Source of the DNA: Luteimonas sp. MC1572
GTDB lineage: Bacteria; Pseudomonadota; Gammaproteobacteria; Xanthomonadales; Xanthomonadaceae
Assembly: GCF_016615815.1 (NCBI RefSeq)
Contig: NZ_CP067112.1
Span: 1,736,001-1,800,000 of the forward strand
Direction of reading: 5' to 3'
DNA length: 64,000 nt
Position numbers and translations under genes: made by a program. Positions 20,220-31,653 of the stretch are shown here, in pieces (position 1 is the first letter of the stretch; each line of letters opens with the position of its first letter). The notes below the pieces were generated by a model. That model did no database searches. It saw only the letters and a list, made by a program, of their open reading frames with translations, and was not told the origin of the DNA.

Positions 20220-21061
20220 TTAGCGCAGCGTCCCGCTGCTGCCCGCCGCGTCAAGCGCCCGGCGCAGCGGCGCGAGGAAGGCGGAGGCCGCTTCGGCACC
20301 ACGACCCTCGCCCGCCGAGGCCATGGCCTGGACCAGTGCGCTGCCGACCACGACGCCGTCGGCATCGCGGCCCATGGCCACGGCACTGTCGGCGTCGTGG
20401 ATGCCGAACCCCACCACCACCGGCACCGTGCTTCCGGCGCGAATGGCGCGCAGCTGGCGCGAGGCGGCATCGGCATCGAGGCGCGCCGAATCGCCGGTCA
20501 CGCCGGCGAAACTGACGTAATACAGGTAGCCCTGCGCCTGTGCGCAAAGCAGCTCCACACGCGCCGGCGCCGTGGTGGGTGACGCCAGCAGCACCAGCGC
20601 CACGCCATGCGCGGCGAAGCCGGCGCGTACGTCGGCAGCCTCTTCTGGCGGCAGGTCGACCAGCAGCATCCCGTCGACGCCCGCCGCAGCCGCCGCGGCG
20701 GCAAACACCTCGGGCCCACGCACCTCGACCGGATTGAGGTAGCCCATCAGGACCACGGGCGTCGCGGTGTCGACCTCGCGGAACTCGCGCACCCGCTCCA
20801 GCACCCACGCCATGCCCGCGCCGCGCGCGAGTGCGCGCTCCGAGCTGCGCTGGATGGTGGGTCCATCCGCCATCGGGTCGGAGAACGGCACGCCGACCTC
20901 GATCACGTCGGCGCCGGCCGCAACCAGCGCATGCATCACCGGCGCGGTGTCGGCCAGGCCGGGATCGCCGGCGGTGATGAACGGGATCAGCGCCTTGCGG
21001 CCCGCCTGGCGCAGCGCCGCGAAGCGCGCGTCGATGCGCGCGATGCCGACGAGGCCGGCGT

Positions 21062-21065
<4 letters not shown>
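20220..21065 (-). CDS. trpA: Tryptophan synthase alpha chain
   Basis: TrpA cleaves indole-3-glycerol phosphate to indole and glyceraldehyde 3-phosphate. The 281-residue model keeps the catalytic residues as E56 and D67 (E49 and D60 in E. coli), in '[15 protein letters not shown]'. There is no ATG or GTG near the expected start. I use a TTG whose first bases overlap the trpB stop (TTGA), with GGAGT a few bases upstream. Coupling to trpB makes this the best choice. It ends with a TAA. Confidence 0.93.
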
Positions 21066-22272
<1,207 letters not shown>

Positions 22273-22276
<4 letters not shown>

Positions 22277-22959
22277 CGCGCGGCCTCCCGGGCCACGGCG
22301 TCCTTGTCCGGATCCACGTGGCAGTCGGCGCGGCGCACTTCTTCGACGAAGGCGCGCATGCGTTCGCCGTCCTTGATGCCAGGCGCCGACTCGATGCCGG
22401 TGCTGGCGTCCACGCCCCAGGGCAGGGTTGCCAGGACCGCATCGAAGACGTTGCCGGGATGCAGCCCGCCCGACACCAGGGCCGGCTTGCCGATGCGCGG
22501 CAGCAGCGTCCAGTCGAACGTGCGGCCGCTGCCACCGGTGTGGCCGCCGCCATGGCTGTCGAACAGGAACGCTATCGCAGCCGGATGCCCCCCCTCGATG
22601 GCGCGCGGGTCGAGCGTCGCGCCACCGCCCATCGGCACGGCCTTGATGTAAGGCACGCCGAAGCTGCGGCAGAACGCGTCATCCTCGTCGCCGTGGAACT
22701 GCAGCAGGCTCGGCCGCACCTGCTTGACGATCTCGCGCACCTCGTCGGCGGGGTTGTCGCGGAACACGGCGACGGCGTCGACCAGCGGCGCCAGTGCCTG
22801 GCGCAATGCGCGCGCCTCGGCGTGGTGCAGCTGGCGCGGGCTGCCGTGGGCAAACATGAAGCCGATGGCGTCGACGCCAAGTTCGCTGGCCAGGCGGACG
22901 TCGCCGGCGCGGGTCAGGCCGCAGAACTTGATGCGGGTGCGGTACAGGGTGCGGGACAT
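22273..22959 (-). CDS. trpF: Phosphoribosylanthranilate isomerase
   Basis: TrpF performs the Amadori rearrangement of phosphoribosylanthranilate in tryptophan synthesis. The 228-residue TIM-barrel protein begins with the family '[12 protein letters not shown]', containing the catalytic Cys. It has the catalytic Asp in '[10 protein letters not shown]' and the phosphate-binding '[11 protein letters not shown]'. It has about 20 extra residues at the C-terminus. truA ends 13 bases upstream, and trpB overlaps downstream. Confidence 0.95.
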
Positions 22960-22972
22960 GTCATTCGCTTTA

Positions 22973-23791
22973 TCAATACAGGGGGACAGCATGCGCCTCG
23001 GGGGCGGGTTGCAGCGTGACCTCGGCCGGCAGGCCGCACTCGGCCGGGTACAGCGGGCCGAGGAACAGCAGGCCGTCGGGCGGCGCGGTGGCGCCGGCGA
23101 CGCTGCGGTCGGCGCCGGCCAGCAGCTCGGCAATCCAGGCCTCCGGGCGGGCGCCATGGCCGACTTCGAGCAGCGAGCCGACGATGTTGCGCACCATATG
23201 ATGAAGGAACGCGTTGGCGCGCACCTCCACCACCACCTGCTCGCCTTCGCGCCGGACGCGGATCGCCTGCAGATCGCGCCGCGCATGCGGCGCCTGGCAG
23301 TGCACTGTTCGGAACGCGGAAAAGTCGAACTCGCCGACCAGCGCCTGCGCGGCGCGGTGCATGGCGTCGGCGTCGAGCGGGCGCCGCACCCATGACAGGT
23401 ATTGGCGCCCCAGCGCCGGACGCACCGCGCGGTTGAGGATGCTGTAGCGGTAGTGCCGCGCGCGCGCGGAGAACCGCGCGCTGAAGTCGTCGGCCACCGG
23501 CCGGCACCAGCGCACGCAGATCGCTGGCGGCAGCAGCGCACTGGTGCCCAGCACCCAGTTGCGCGGGTCGCGTTCGGCAGCGCTGTCGAAATGGACCACC
23601 TGGCATTGCGCGTGCACGCCGGCATCGGTACGTCCGGCGCAGACAGTGGAGACCGGTGCGTCCGCCACCCGCGAGAGTGCCTTTTCCAGCGCCCCCTGCA
23701 GGGTCGGGGTGCTTTCAATGCCGGCGCGGCTCAGCCGCTGCCAGCCGGAAAACCCGCTGCCGTCGTATTCGATGCCCAAGGCGTAGCGCAT
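22973..23791 (-). CDS. truA: tRNA pseudouridine(38-40) synthase
   Basis: TruA modifies uridines 38-40 in the anticodon arm of many tRNAs. The 272-residue protein has the catalytic aspartate D56 in '[11 protein letters not shown]', the '[11 protein letters not shown]' motif and '[13 protein letters not shown]' near the C-terminus. The protein starts with the usual Met-Arg-Tyr-Ala. The gene stands between fimV (52 bases upstream) and trpF (13 bases downstream), the common gammaproteobacterial fimV-truA-trpF order. Confidence 0.96.
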   Translation of the reverse strand: MRYALGIEYDGSGFSGWQRLSRAGIESTPTLQGALEKALSRVADAPVSTVCAGRTDAGVHAQCQVVHFDSAAERDPRNWVLGTSALLPPAICVRWCRPVADDFSARFSARARHYRYSILNRAVRPALGRQYLSWVRRPLDADAMHRAAQALVGEFDFSAFRTVHCQAPHARRDLQAIRVRREGEQVVVEVRANAFLHHMVRNIVGSLLEVGHGARPEAWIAELLAGADRSVAGATAPPDGLLFLGPLYPAECGLPAEVTLQPAPEAHAVPLY

Positions 23792-23843
23792 GGCGTGCGG
23801 TGACCGACCCGCGCCGCGGCAGGCCGCGGCGGCGGAGACGGCG

Positions 23844-25691
23844 TCAGGCGATCCCGTCCAGCAGGCGCAGCGCCTCGGCGCGGTGCGCGGATTCGCCGCC
23901 GCTGGCGACCTCGTGCAGCAGGCCGCGCGCGGTATCCACGTCGCCCAGATCGAGGTAGGCACGAGCCAGCTCAAGGCGTTCCACGCCGCCCGCGGACGGT
24001 TCCGACGCCTCGGGGCGGGAGCCATCCACATCATTGCGCGGGCCCGGGGAACTGCCGGCGTGCCACGTCGGCGCTCCGGCCGGTGTCCTGGCCTCGGTCG
24101 CCGTCTCGATCCCGCGGTCGGCACGGCCCGCCTGCACGATCGACGCGGGTGCGGCGCCGACTGGCGCCCCGGCGCTTTCCGGCGAGACAACCGGTTCCGG
24201 CGAGGCAACTGGCGGCGCCATGACAAAGCGCGGACGCTTCGCCGGCGCGGGCCGGCGGCGGGCCAGCAGCCAGGCGATGACCGCCGCCGCCAGCAGGCCA
24301 AGGCCGATCCAGGCCCAGGGCATTCCGCCACCCTGCGGGGGCTGGGCCGGCGCAGCGCCGTCAACCGCGGTACTGGTGGTTGTGCCGGGCTCGGCGTTGG
24401 AGCCGGCAAGCCGGTCCTGGGCTGCCGCGAGCTCGCTGTCCTTCAGGCTGATCAGCTGCTGCTGCTGCGCCTGCAGGCGCTCGAGGTCGGCGACCCGGGC
24501 CTTGAGTTCGGCCACTTCGGCCTCGCGCGCGGCCAGCGTCTCTCGGCCCTGGAGCACTTCCTGTTGCAGTTCCTGTCGCAGCATCTCGCCCTCGCCACCG
24601 GCCTGGATGCCGGATCGTACGCCTGCCTGCTGGCCGCCCGAGGCGGCCGGCGGCACGATTTCAAGCCTGGCACCCGGCGCCTGCGCGGCCGCGGTGCGGG
24701 TCGCGGACGCGTCCGCGCCTTCGCCTGGCGCCTGCGCGGCGACGGGCGCGGCATCCGCCGCGGCGGCAACGGGCTGCGGCGCGGGGCGACGCATGTCGCG
24801 CCATTGCGCCACCTGCTCGCGCAACACCGCGCGCGCCTCCGCCATGTCCTGCCCGGCGACCTCGTCGCGCGACGGCATGCGCAGCACGGCGCCCTTGCGG
24901 ATCAGGTTGAGGTTCCCGCCGATGAACGCAGCGGGATTGGCGCGGAACAGCGCGACGATCGCCTGCTCGCGGCTGACACCATCACCCACCAGCACCTGGG
25001 CGATCACGCCCAGCGTCTCGCCGGCCTGGACCGGCCCGTATTCGCCCGGCGATGCCTGCGCCGAGGCGCGGGCCACCCGGGTTGCGGGGGCCGGTGCCGC
25101 CGCGACGGGCGCGGGCTCCGCGTCTTCCCCGGCAACCTGTGCAGTGTCGGCGGGCTCTGGGTCGGCAGGCTCCGCGGCCTGGGCGACAGGCACCTCGGCG
25201 GGTCGCACGATGGTGTCCGTGCGCGCGGCACTCGGCGCCTGGATCACCGGCTGTGCCGGAGCGGAGACCGTGCTTGGCGCGTCGACCAGAGCCGAGTACT
25301 CGCGGACCAGCCGGCCCTGCCCCCAGTCCACTTCCACCAGGAATGTCAGCAGCGACTCCGTCACCGGCGCGCGGCTGGTGACCCGGATCACCGGATTGCC
25401 GCGGGCGTCGAGCGCGACCGCAAACTGCAGGTCGGACACGACCCCGCGCGGCGGTTCGAGCCCGATACGGGCGAAGGTGTCGGGCGAGGCGAGTCGCGCC
25501 TGAAGGCGGTCAAGCTCGGCCGGGTCGCTGGAGATGACCTGGATTTCGGCGAGCAGCGGCTGGTCGCGCTGCGACTTGACCTCGATGCGGCCGAGCCCGA
25601 GCGCCAGCGCCTGGCTGGCGAACATCGCCAGCACCAGCCCCAATGCCACCGCCCACGCGATCGGACTTCTTGTTCGCAGCTTCGTGGTCAC
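23844..25691 (-). CDS. fimV: FimV/HubP-type polar hub protein
   Basis: FimV-family proteins are inner-membrane proteins that anchor polar machinery and support type IV pilus assembly. The 615-residue model has a signal peptide (about 1-30), a conserved FimV N-terminal domain (about 31-130), a LysM peptidoglycan-binding domain (about 217-274), and a coiled coil before a membrane helix (about 456-478). An acidic linker and the FimV C-terminal TPR-like domain follow (about 573-615). It is shorter than the roughly 920-residue Pseudomonas FimV. The GTG start is supported by a GGGGAAA site and an upstream promoter. Confidence 0.9.
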   Translation of the reverse strand: MTTKLRTRSPIAWAVALGLVLAMFASQALALGLGRIEVKSQRDQPLLAEIQVISSDPAELDRLQARLASPDTFARIGLEPPRGVVSDLQFAVALDARGNPVIRVTSRAPVTESLLTFLVEVDWGQGRLVREYSALVDAPSTVSAPAQPVIQAPSAARTDTIVRPAEVPVAQAAEPADPEPADTAQVAGEDAEPAPVAAAPAPATRVARASAQASPGEYGPVQAGETLGVIAQVLVGDGVSREQAIVALFRANPAAFIGGNLNLIRKGAVLRMPSRDEVAGQDMAEARAVLREQVAQWRDMRRPAPQPVAAAADAAPVAAQAPGEGADASATRTAAAQAPGARLEIVPPAASGGQQAGVRSGIQAGGEGEMLRQELQQEVLQGRETLAAREAEVAELKARVADLERLQAQQQQLISLKDSELAAAQDRLAGSNAEPGTTTSTAVDGAAPAQPPQGGGMPWAWIGLGLLAAAVIAWLLARRRPAPAKRPRFVMAPPVASPEPVVSPESAGAPVGAAPASIVQAGRADRGIETATEARTPAGAPTWHAGSSPGPRNDVDGSRPEASEPSAGGVERLELARAYLDLGDVDTARGLLHEVASGGESAHRAEALRLLDGIA

Positions 25692-25716
25692 GCGTTTCCC
25701 CGGCAAATCCGCGTCG

Positions 25717-25746
25717 ACTCTAGCCGCGCGGAGGCGCGATTGGCAA
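25717..25746 (-). promoter_or_regulatory. Promoter of fimV
   Basis: On the minus strand TTGCCA (25746 to 25741, five of six -35 bases) is followed after 18 bases by TAGAGT (25722 to 25717, four of six -10 bases). Transcription would begin about 20 bases before the fimV GTG. It is the best two-box promoter seen in the window and separates fimV from asd. Confidence 0.55.
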
Positions 25747-25797
25747 TGCGCGTGGTCTCGAAACGCCGTGCAGCGCCGACGATGGCCACGTGCGGCC

Positions 25798-26814
25798 TCA
25801 CCCTTCCGATGCGACCAGCTCGGCGATCTGCACGGCATTCAGCGCCGCGCCCTTGCGGATGTTGTCCGACACCACCCACAGGTCCAGCCCGCGCGGATGC
25901 GAGATGTCCTCGCGGATGCGGCCGACGAACACGCCGTCGCGACCGGAGGCGTGCGTGACCGGCGTCGGATAGCCACCTGCCTCGCGCTCGTCCACCACCA
26001 CCACGCCCGGGGCGGCTTCCAGCAGCGCCCGCGCGTCTGCGGCGCTGATGTGCCCGCGGGTCTCGATGTGCAGGGCCTCGGAATGGCCGTAGAACACCGG
26101 CACCCGCACCGCGGTCGCGTTCACCTGGATGGAGGCGTCGCCGAGGATCTTGCGCGTCTCCCAGACCAGCTTCATCTCCTCGCGGGTATAGCCGTTGTCC
26201 ATGAACTCGTCGATGTGCGGGATCAGGTTGAACGCGATCTGCACCGGGAAGCGCTGCGGATCGGCTTCCTGGAAGCCGAGCAGTCCGGCGGTCTGCCGGC
26301 CAAGTTCCTCGAGCGCGCCACGTCCGGCGCCCGACACCGACTGGTAGGTCGCCACGTTGATGCGCTCGATGCCGACGCTGCGATGGATCGGCGCCAGCGC
26401 CACCAGCATCTGCATGGTCGAGCAGTTGGGGTTGGCGATGATGCCGCGCGGGCGCTGCTTGACCGCTTCCGGATTGACTTCGGCTACCACCAGCGGCACG
26501 TCGTCGTCCAGGCGGAACGCCGAGCTGTTGTCGACCACCACCGCGCCCGCCGCGGCGAATCGCGGGGCGAACTCGCGCGACACCGCGCCGCCGGCGGCGA
26601 ACAGTGCGATGTCCACGCCCGCCGGATCGAAGCCCGCGAGATCGCGGATGACCACTTCGTCGTCGCCGAAATCGATCGTGCCACCCGCCGAGCGTTCGCT
26701 GGCCAGCGCCACCAGTTCGCCCACCGGGAACCCGCGCTCCGCCAGGAGCGCCAGCATCGCTTCGCCCACGACGCCGGTCGCGCCGACCACTGCCACCTTG
26801 TACTGCCTGCCCAT
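25798..26814 (-). CDS. asd: Aspartate-semialdehyde dehydrogenase
   Basis: Asd reduces aspartyl phosphate to aspartate semialdehyde with NADPH, the branch point to lysine, threonine, methionine and diaminopimelate. The 338-residue protein has the N-terminal 'VAVVGATGVVGEAM' dinucleotide fold, the nucleophile C131 in 'ANPNCSTMQ' and the 'LHIETRG' active-site region. It belongs to the shorter USG-1-like Asd group. fimV begins 106 bases downstream and the dehydrogenase gene ends 44 bases upstream. Confidence 0.96.
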   Translation of the reverse strand: MGRQYKVAVVGATGVVGEAMLALLAERGFPVGELVALASERSAGGTIDFGDDEVVIRDLAGFDPAGVDIALFAAGGAVSREFAPRFAAAGAVVVDNSSAFRLDDDVPLVVAEVNPEAVKQRPRGIIANPNCSTMQMLVALAPIHRSVGIERINVATYQSVSGAGRGALEELGRQTAGLLGFQEADPQRFPVQIAFNLIPHIDEFMDNGYTREEMKLVWETRKILGDASIQVNATAVRVPVFYGHSEALHIETRGHISAADARALLEAAPGVVVVDEREAGGYPTPVTHASGRDGVFVGRIREDISHPRGLDLWVVSDNIRKGAALNAVQIAELVASEG

Positions 26815-26857
26815 TGTCGCTCCACGTGTGTCCCGCGACCGGGCCGCGGGGCCGGGG

Positions 26858-26863
26858 ATTATC
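26858..26863 (-). promoter_or_regulatory. Possible -10 element for asd
   Basis: GATAAT on the minus strand (five of six bases) overlaps the end of the upstream dehydrogenase gene, about 45 bases before the asd start. There is no recognisable -35, so this is only a candidate. Confidence 0.28.
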
Positions 26864-27872
26864 GCAGTCGGTGGCGGCCTGCGTCCGGTGGTGGCGCGAT
26901 CGGCGTCGGCGGCCGGCCCGCGTCGGGCCCCCGGCCCAGCGCGGCAACCAGGTTCTCGACTGCCAGGGCCACCATCGCGCGCCGCGTGGCCAGGCTGGCG
27001 CTGGCGACGTGCGGAGTCAGCACCACGTTGCGGCAGGCCAGCAGTCTCGGGTTGACCGCCGGCTCGCCCTCGAACACATCCAGCCCCGCGGCGGCCAGCC
27101 GGCCCGCGCCGAGCGCGTCCGCCAGCGCGTCCTCGTCGATCAGTCCGCCGCGGGCGATGTTGGTGAGCGTGGCGCCGGGTTTCATGCGGGCCAGCGCGTC
27201 CGCATCGATGACGTGGTGGCTGGCGGCCGAGTACGGCAACACCAGCACGAGGTGATCGGAGCGCGCCAGCAGCGTGTCGCGGTCGACATATGTCGCGGCG
27301 CAGTCACGCTCGACGTCGCCCGGCAAGCGGCTGCGGTTGTGGTAGAGCACGCGCATGCCGAAGCCGCGCGCGCGCCGGGCGATGCCCTGCCCGATCCGGC
27401 CCATCCCGAGGATGCCCAGCGTGGTGCCGTGGATCTCGGCGCCGAGCAGCTTGTGGAATCCCCACCCCTGCCACTGGCCGGCGCGCAGCCAGTGCTCGGC
27501 CTCGGTGATGCGTCGCGCCGCGGCCATCATCAGCGCGAAGCCGAAATCGGCGGTCGTTTCGGTGAGCACGCCCGGGGTATTGGTGGCGACGATGCCGCGG
27601 GCACGCAGCGCGTCGACATCCAGGTTGTCGTAGCCGACGCCGACGCTGGCAACTGCCCGCAGGCGCGTCGCCCCCGCGACCTCGGCCTCGCCGATGCGGT
27701 CATTGAGCGTGACCAGCGCGCCATCCACTGCACCGAGCGCCGCCGCGATGGCCGAAGGTGCGTGGTCGCTGATCTCCGGCACCCGGGTAACGTCGAACCA
27801 CGCGTCCAGCTGCGCCACGATGTCGTCGAACAGCGGCTGCGAGACCCAGACCTTCGGGCGCCGCTCAGCCAT
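26859..27872 (-). CDS. D-2-hydroxyacid dehydrogenase, glyoxylate/hydroxypyruvate reductase type
   Basis: The 337-residue protein is a NAD(P)-dependent D-isomer-specific 2-hydroxyacid dehydrogenase, closest in style to GhrB-type glyoxylate/hydroxypyruvate reductases. It has the '[17 protein letters not shown]' Rossmann loop, the catalytic Arg in '[13 protein letters not shown]', the Glu in '[12 protein letters not shown]' and the His in 'LTPHVASAS'. The C-terminal tail is rich in Pro and Arg. It overlaps the end of aroC by eight bases. The exact substrate cannot be read from sequence. Confidence 0.88.
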   Translation of the reverse strand: MAERRPKVWVSQPLFDDIVAQLDAWFDVTRVPEISDHAPSAIAAALGAVDGALVTLNDRIGEAEVAGATRLRAVASVGVGYDNLDVDALRARGIVATNTPGVLTETTADFGFALMMAAARRITEAEHWLRAGQWQGWGFHKLLGAEIHGTTLGILGMGRIGQGIARRARGFGMRVLYHNRSRLPGDVERDCAATYVDRDTLLARSDHLVLVLPYSAASHHVIDADALARMKPGATLTNIARGGLIDEDALADALGAGRLAAAGLDVFEGEPAVNPRLLACRNVVLTPHVASASLATRRAMVALAVENLVAALGRGPDAGRPPTPIAPPPDAGRHRLR

Positions 27873-28980
27873 GGCCGTCGCCGGGCACCCTGGCAGGAAT
27901 GCGCGGTGACACCGCGCCGACGTCGCCGCACTGCGCGCGGTGGCGCAGGGCCTGGTCCATCAGCACCAGCGCCAGCATCGCCTCGCAGATCGGCGCGGCG
28001 CGGATGCCGACGCAGGGGTCGTGGCGGCCGGTGGTCACCACCTCGACCGAATTGCCGTCGACATCGACGCCCTGCACCGGCAGGCGCAGGCTCGAGGTCG
28101 GCTTGAACGCCACCGAGACCACCACGTCCTGGCCGGTGCTGATGCCGCCGAGGATGCCGCCGGCGTGGTTGGACAGGAAGCCCTCCGGCGTCATCACGTC
28201 GCGATGCACGCTGCCGGGTTGGACGATGCTGGCGAAGCCCGCGCCGACCTCGACGCCCTTGGCGGCGTTGATCGACATCATCGCCGCGGCGAGTTCGGCG
28301 TCGAGCTTTCCGTACACCGGCTCGCCCCACCCCGGCGGCACGCCCTCGGCGACCACGGTGACGCGCGCGCCGACCGAGTCGCCCGACTTGCGCAACGCGT
28401 CCATGTACGCCTCGAGCTCGCCGACCTGCGAGGCATCGGGCCAGGAGAAGGGGTTGGCGTCGACCGCGCTCCAGTCGTGGCCACGCGGCACCACCTCGCC
28501 GATCTGTGCAAGAAAACCGCGCACGCGCACGCCGTGGCGAGCCGCGAGCCACTTCTTCGCGATCACCGCGGCGGCGACGCGCATGGTGGTTTCGCGCGCC
28601 GACGAACGCCCGCCGCCGCGCGGATCGCGGATGCCGTACTTCTGCCAGTAGGTGTAGTCGGCGTGCCCCGGCCGGAACTGCGTCGCGATGCGTTCGTAGT
28701 CCTTGCTGCGCGCATCGGTATTGCGCACCAGCAATGCGACCGGGGTGCCGGTGGTGACGCCCTCGTACACGCCGGACAGCACCTCGACCGCGTCGTCTTC
28801 GCGCCGCGCCGAGGTATGACGCGTGCGCCCGGTGGCACGGCGCGCGAGGTCGACGGCGAAATCATCCGCCGCCAGCGCGATCCCGGGCGGGCAGCCGTCG
28901 ACCACGCAGCCGATCGCCGGCCCGTGCGACTCGCCAAAGGTGGTGACGCGGAACAGTGCGCCAAACGAATTGCCAGCCAT
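27865..28980 (-). CDS. aroC: Chorismate synthase
   Basis: AroC converts EPSP to chorismate with reduced FMN, the last step of the shikimate pathway. The 371-residue protein begins with the family '[18 protein letters not shown]' and has the '[20 protein letters not shown]' and '[17 protein letters not shown]' motifs that bind FMN and phosphate. It feeds the tryptophan genes downstream on the same strand. prmB normally lies directly upstream in relatives, but a methyltransferase gene intervenes here. Confidence 0.97.
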   Translation of the reverse strand: MAGNSFGALFRVTTFGESHGPAIGCVVDGCPPGIALAADDFAVDLARRATGRTRHTSARREDDAVEVLSGVYEGVTTGTPVALLVRNTDARSKDYERIATQFRPGHADYTYWQKYGIRDPRGGGRSSARETTMRVAAAVIAKKWLAARHGVRVRGFLAQIGEVVPRGHDWSAVDANPFSWPDASQVGELEAYMDALRKSGDSVGARVTVVAEGVPPGWGEPVYGKLDAELAAAMMSINAAKGVEVGAGFASIVQPGSVHRDVMTPEGFLSNHAGGILGGISTGQDVVVSVAFKPTSSLRLPVQGVDVDGNSVEVVTTGRHDPCVGIRAAPICEAMLALVLMDQALRHRAQCGDVGAVSPRIPARVPGDGHG

Positions 28981-29010
28981 GGAACCTCGCGCCTCAGCGT
29001 TGGTGGGACT

Positions 29011-29856
29011 TCAACCGGCGAGCGCCAGCCTGACGTCGGCCAGTTCCTCGTCGATCGCGTGCAGCAGCGCGAAGCGGTCGATGCCCGGCCCCGTGCCCTC
29101 GCGCGACAGCGCGACGAAGAATTCGCTGCCGCCGGTGCCCTGGAACCGCGCTTCGCGCAGCGGACTCAAGCCCAACTGGTAGAGGTCCTCGACCAGCAGC
29201 CGGAACGAACTCGGGGTGAAACACCAGGCATGGATATCCAGGTAGGCATCCGCTTCCACGACCGCCTGCATGCCTGATTTTGCGTCTTGCAGGCCGTGCA
29301 CGAAGCTGACATCCGCCATCGACCGGTTGCGCGCGTGTTCGGGCGCCCATCCGATCACGCCCGACAGCGTCACCACGTTGAGGAAATAGTCGGCGACCCG
29401 TCCGGGGGAATGGTTCCGCCTGCCCTCCAGGTGCGCATCGACCAGGCTGTGGATGCCGGTGATCGAACGGAAGCGGTCGAAGCAATAACGCTTGTCCGGT
29501 ACCGCCAGCGCGAGCACGCCACCATGGCGCAGCACCGAATCGCAGCCCCTGATGAAGCCCACCATGTCAGGCACGTGTTCGATGACGTGCGACGCGATGA
29601 TCCAGTCGTAGTGGTTCGGCTTGCCGGTCAGCTCGAGGTAACTGGTGCCATTCCAGACGAAGTCGACCTCTTCGATCCTGTCGAGGTCGACGCCATGCGC
29701 CCGGTATTTCTCGACCAGGCCGGCACGGTCGGCGTGGTCGACCACCTGGACATTGAACCCGTCGCGCTTTGGCGCGACCGGACTGTGTGACGGGCCGATC
29801 TCCAGGCCATTGCCGCGCCTGTCCACCATCGAGAGGATGACTTCGTTGCGGCTCAT
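29011..29856 (-). CDS. SAM-dependent methyltransferase, surface-polysaccharide type
   Basis: The 281-residue class I methyltransferase has a SAM-binding motif 'NGLEIGPSHSPVAPK', an acidic 'VVDHAD' motif II region and the post-I motif 'WIIASHVIEHVPDM'. Proteins of this shape are common in O-antigen and capsule gene sets, but the substrate is unknown. The start at ATG 29856 is preferred over a TTG 72 bases upstream. It interrupts the usual prmB-aroC neighbourhood and looks less GC-rich than its neighbours. A TAAGAT -10-like hexamer (29949 to 29944) overlaps the prmB stop. Confidence 0.8.
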   Translation of the reverse strand: MSRNEVILSMVDRRGNGLEIGPSHSPVAPKRDGFNVQVVDHADRAGLVEKYRAHGVDLDRIEEVDFVWNGTSYLELTGKPNHYDWIIASHVIEHVPDMVGFIRGCDSVLRHGGVLALAVPDKRYCFDRFRSITGIHSLVDAHLEGRRNHSPGRVADYFLNVVTLSGVIGWAPEHARNRSMADVSFVHGLQDAKSGMQAVVEADAYLDIHAWCFTPSSFRLLVEDLYQLGLSPLREARFQGTGGSEFFVALSREGTGPGIDRFALLHAIDEELADVRLALAG

Positions 29857-29946
29857 TGGCGTCGCTCGCTCCGTTTTGGCCCAGGTCGTCGGCAAGATCG
29901 TCCCCACGCGCTGGCGACGCAGGTTCAACCGGGTTGCTGGAGCATC

Positions 29947-30867
29947 TTAACCACGCGCATCGGCCAGCACGCGGATCCGCGCATTGTGGGTGACCAGGTC
30001 GTGGCGCTCGACCACGAACACGCCCATCTGCCCCACCTTGAACTCCACCCACATCAGCGGCAGCTCGGGCAGCAGCGCGGCGAGGGCGTGCTCGGCTTCG
30101 CCGACCTCGCAGACCAGTACGCCGTCGTCGGTGAGGTGCAGCGGCGCGTCGCGCAGGATGCGCAGCACCAGGTCCAGGCCGTCATCGCCGGCACGCAGGC
30201 CGAGCTCGGGCTCGTGCGCGTACTCGCGTGGCAGGGCATCGGTCTCGGCGTTGGTCACGTACGGCGGGTTGCTGACGATCAGGTCGTAGTGTTCGCCCTG
30301 CAGGGCCGAGAACAGATCCGACTTCAGCAAGCGCGCGTTGCGCACCAGCAGGCGCTTCTCGTTTTCGGCGGCCAGCGCCAGCGCGTCGTCGCTCAGGTCC
30401 ACGCCGTCGACGTGCCACTCGGGGTTGTAGTGCGCCATCGCCAGCGCGATGCAACCGGAGCCGGTGCACAGGTCCAGGGCGCGGTGGACATCGCGGCCAC
30501 CCAGCCAGGGCTCGAAGCCGCCTTCGATCAGCTCGGCGATCGGCGAGCGCGGAACCAGTGCGCGCGGATCGGACTTGAAGCTCAGCCCCGCGAACCAGGC
30601 CTCGCCGGTGAGGTACGCGACCGGCGTGCGCTCTTCGATCCGGCGGATGAAGAGTTCCAGCACGTCTTCCTTCTCGGCTTCGGTCACCCGCGCCTGGCCA
30701 TACACCGGGCTCAGATCGTGCGGCAGGTGCAGCGCATGCAGGGTCAGGTGCGTGGCTTCGTCGAGGGCGTTGTCGTAGCTGTGGCCAAAGGTCAGCCCGG
30801 CCGCGTTGAAGCGGCTGGCGCCATAGCGGATCAGGTCGATGATGGTCTGGAGCTGTTGGGTCGTCAT
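29947..30867 (-). CDS. prmB: Ribosomal protein uL3 glutamine N5-methyltransferase
   Basis: PrmB methylates a glutamine of ribosomal protein L3 in the cytoplasm. The 306-residue protein has the SAM motif 'ALDLCTGSGCIALAMA' and the 'IVSNPPYVTNAE' catalytic NPPY loop that binds the glutamine amide. The N-terminal helical domain distinguishes it from PrmC in gene context, since prmB typically precedes aroC. It is the first gene of the minus-strand block, with a TATACT -10 element 35 bases upstream. Confidence 0.93.
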   Translation of the reverse strand: MTTQQLQTIIDLIRYGASRFNAAGLTFGHSYDNALDEATHLTLHALHLPHDLSPVYGQARVTEAEKEDVLELFIRRIEERTPVAYLTGEAWFAGLSFKSDPRALVPRSPIAELIEGGFEPWLGGRDVHRALDLCTGSGCIALAMAHYNPEWHVDGVDLSDDALALAAENEKRLLVRNARLLKSDLFSALQGEHYDLIVSNPPYVTNAETDALPREYAHEPELGLRAGDDGLDLVLRILRDAPLHLTDDGVLVCEVGEAEHALAALLPELPLMWVEFKVGQMGVFVVERHDLVTHNARIRVLADARG

Positions 30868-30902
30868 GGTGCGTGGTCACGGCGCTTTCGGCGCGGTTTC
30901 GC

Positions 30903-30908
30903 AGTATA
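30903..30908 (-). promoter_or_regulatory. -10 element of prmB
   Basis: TATACT (five of six bases, minus strand) lies 36 bases before the prmB start in the 135-base divergent region. There is no clear -35 at the usual distance; a GAAGCTTC palindrome is directly upstream. Confidence 0.42.
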
Positions 30909-30965
30909 GGCGAAGCTTCCGCGGCACCCGCGGGCGTGGCCCGGGATGCTCCGCCAAGGGCCGGC

Positions 30966-30971
30966 TATGAT
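30966..30971 (+). promoter_or_regulatory. -10 element of the sco-psd pair
   Basis: TATGAT (five of six bases) lies 32 bases before the ATG of the SCO gene in the divergent region with prmB. It is followed by a GC-rich discriminator. No good -35 is present. Confidence 0.38.
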
Positions 30972-31002
30972 GGCGGCCCCCGGGTTTCCGTGTCGGTCCT
31001 CC

Positions 31003-31653
31003 ATGTTCAATCGCACCACCCTCCTCGTGCTGGCCGTCGCGCTTGCCGCCGGTCTCGGCCTGCTCGCGTCGCAGCTCTGGTTTGCAGGCGCGCCCAAACC
31101 GGTCGCCGGCCCCGAGCTGCAGGCCGTGCGCATGTTCCCGCAGCCGCGTGAGCTGCCGGCGTTCGCGCTGCAGCAGTCCGACGGCACGCAGCTGGTACCG
31201 GGCGAACTCAACGGCCACTGGACGCTGGTGTTCCTCGGCTTCACCCATTGCCCGGATGTCTGCCCCACGACCCTGGCGGAGCTGGCGCGTGCGCAGGCCG
31301 AGTGGGAAGTGCTGCCGGACGGCGTGCGCCCGCGGGTGCTGTTCGTGTCGGTGGACCCGGAGCGCGACACGCCCGACCGGATCGGCGAGTACGCGCACCA
31401 TTTCCATCGCGACACGCTGGCCGCGACCGCCGACATCCCCGCACTGGAAGCGTTCGCGCGGTCGCTGTCGCTGGTGTTCATGAAGGCGCCCGTGGCCGAC
31501 GGCGCGCCGGCCGACCAGTACAGCATCGACCACTCCGCTGCGATGGCCGTGCTCGACGCCGAAGGCCGCATGGCCGGCGTGGTGCAGCCGCCGTTCGACC
31601 CGGCCGCGATCGCCGCCGACCTCGCCGCCCTGACCGGCGCGCAGGCGCGATGA
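31003..31653 (+). CDS. SCO1/SenC family copper chaperone
   Basis: SCO proteins deliver copper or keep thiols reduced for cytochrome c oxidase assembly at the outer face of the inner membrane. The 216-residue protein has an N-terminal membrane anchor (about 5-25) and a thioredoxin fold with the copper-binding Cys pair C83 and C87 in '[11 protein letters not shown]' and H177 in 'SIDHSAAM'. Its stop overlaps the psd start by four bases. The ATG at 31003 places the anchor directly at the N-terminus. Confidence 0.92.
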   Translation: MFNRTTLLVLAVALAAGLGLLASQLWFAGAPKPVAGPELQAVRMFPQPRELPAFALQQSDGTQLVPGELNGHWTLVFLGFTHCPDVCPTTLAELARAQAEWEVLPDGVRPRVLFVSVDPERDTPDRIGEYAHHFHRDTLAATADIPALEAFARSLSLVFMKAPVADGAPADQYSIDHSAAMAVLDAEGRMAGVVQPPFDPAAIAADLAALTGAQAR

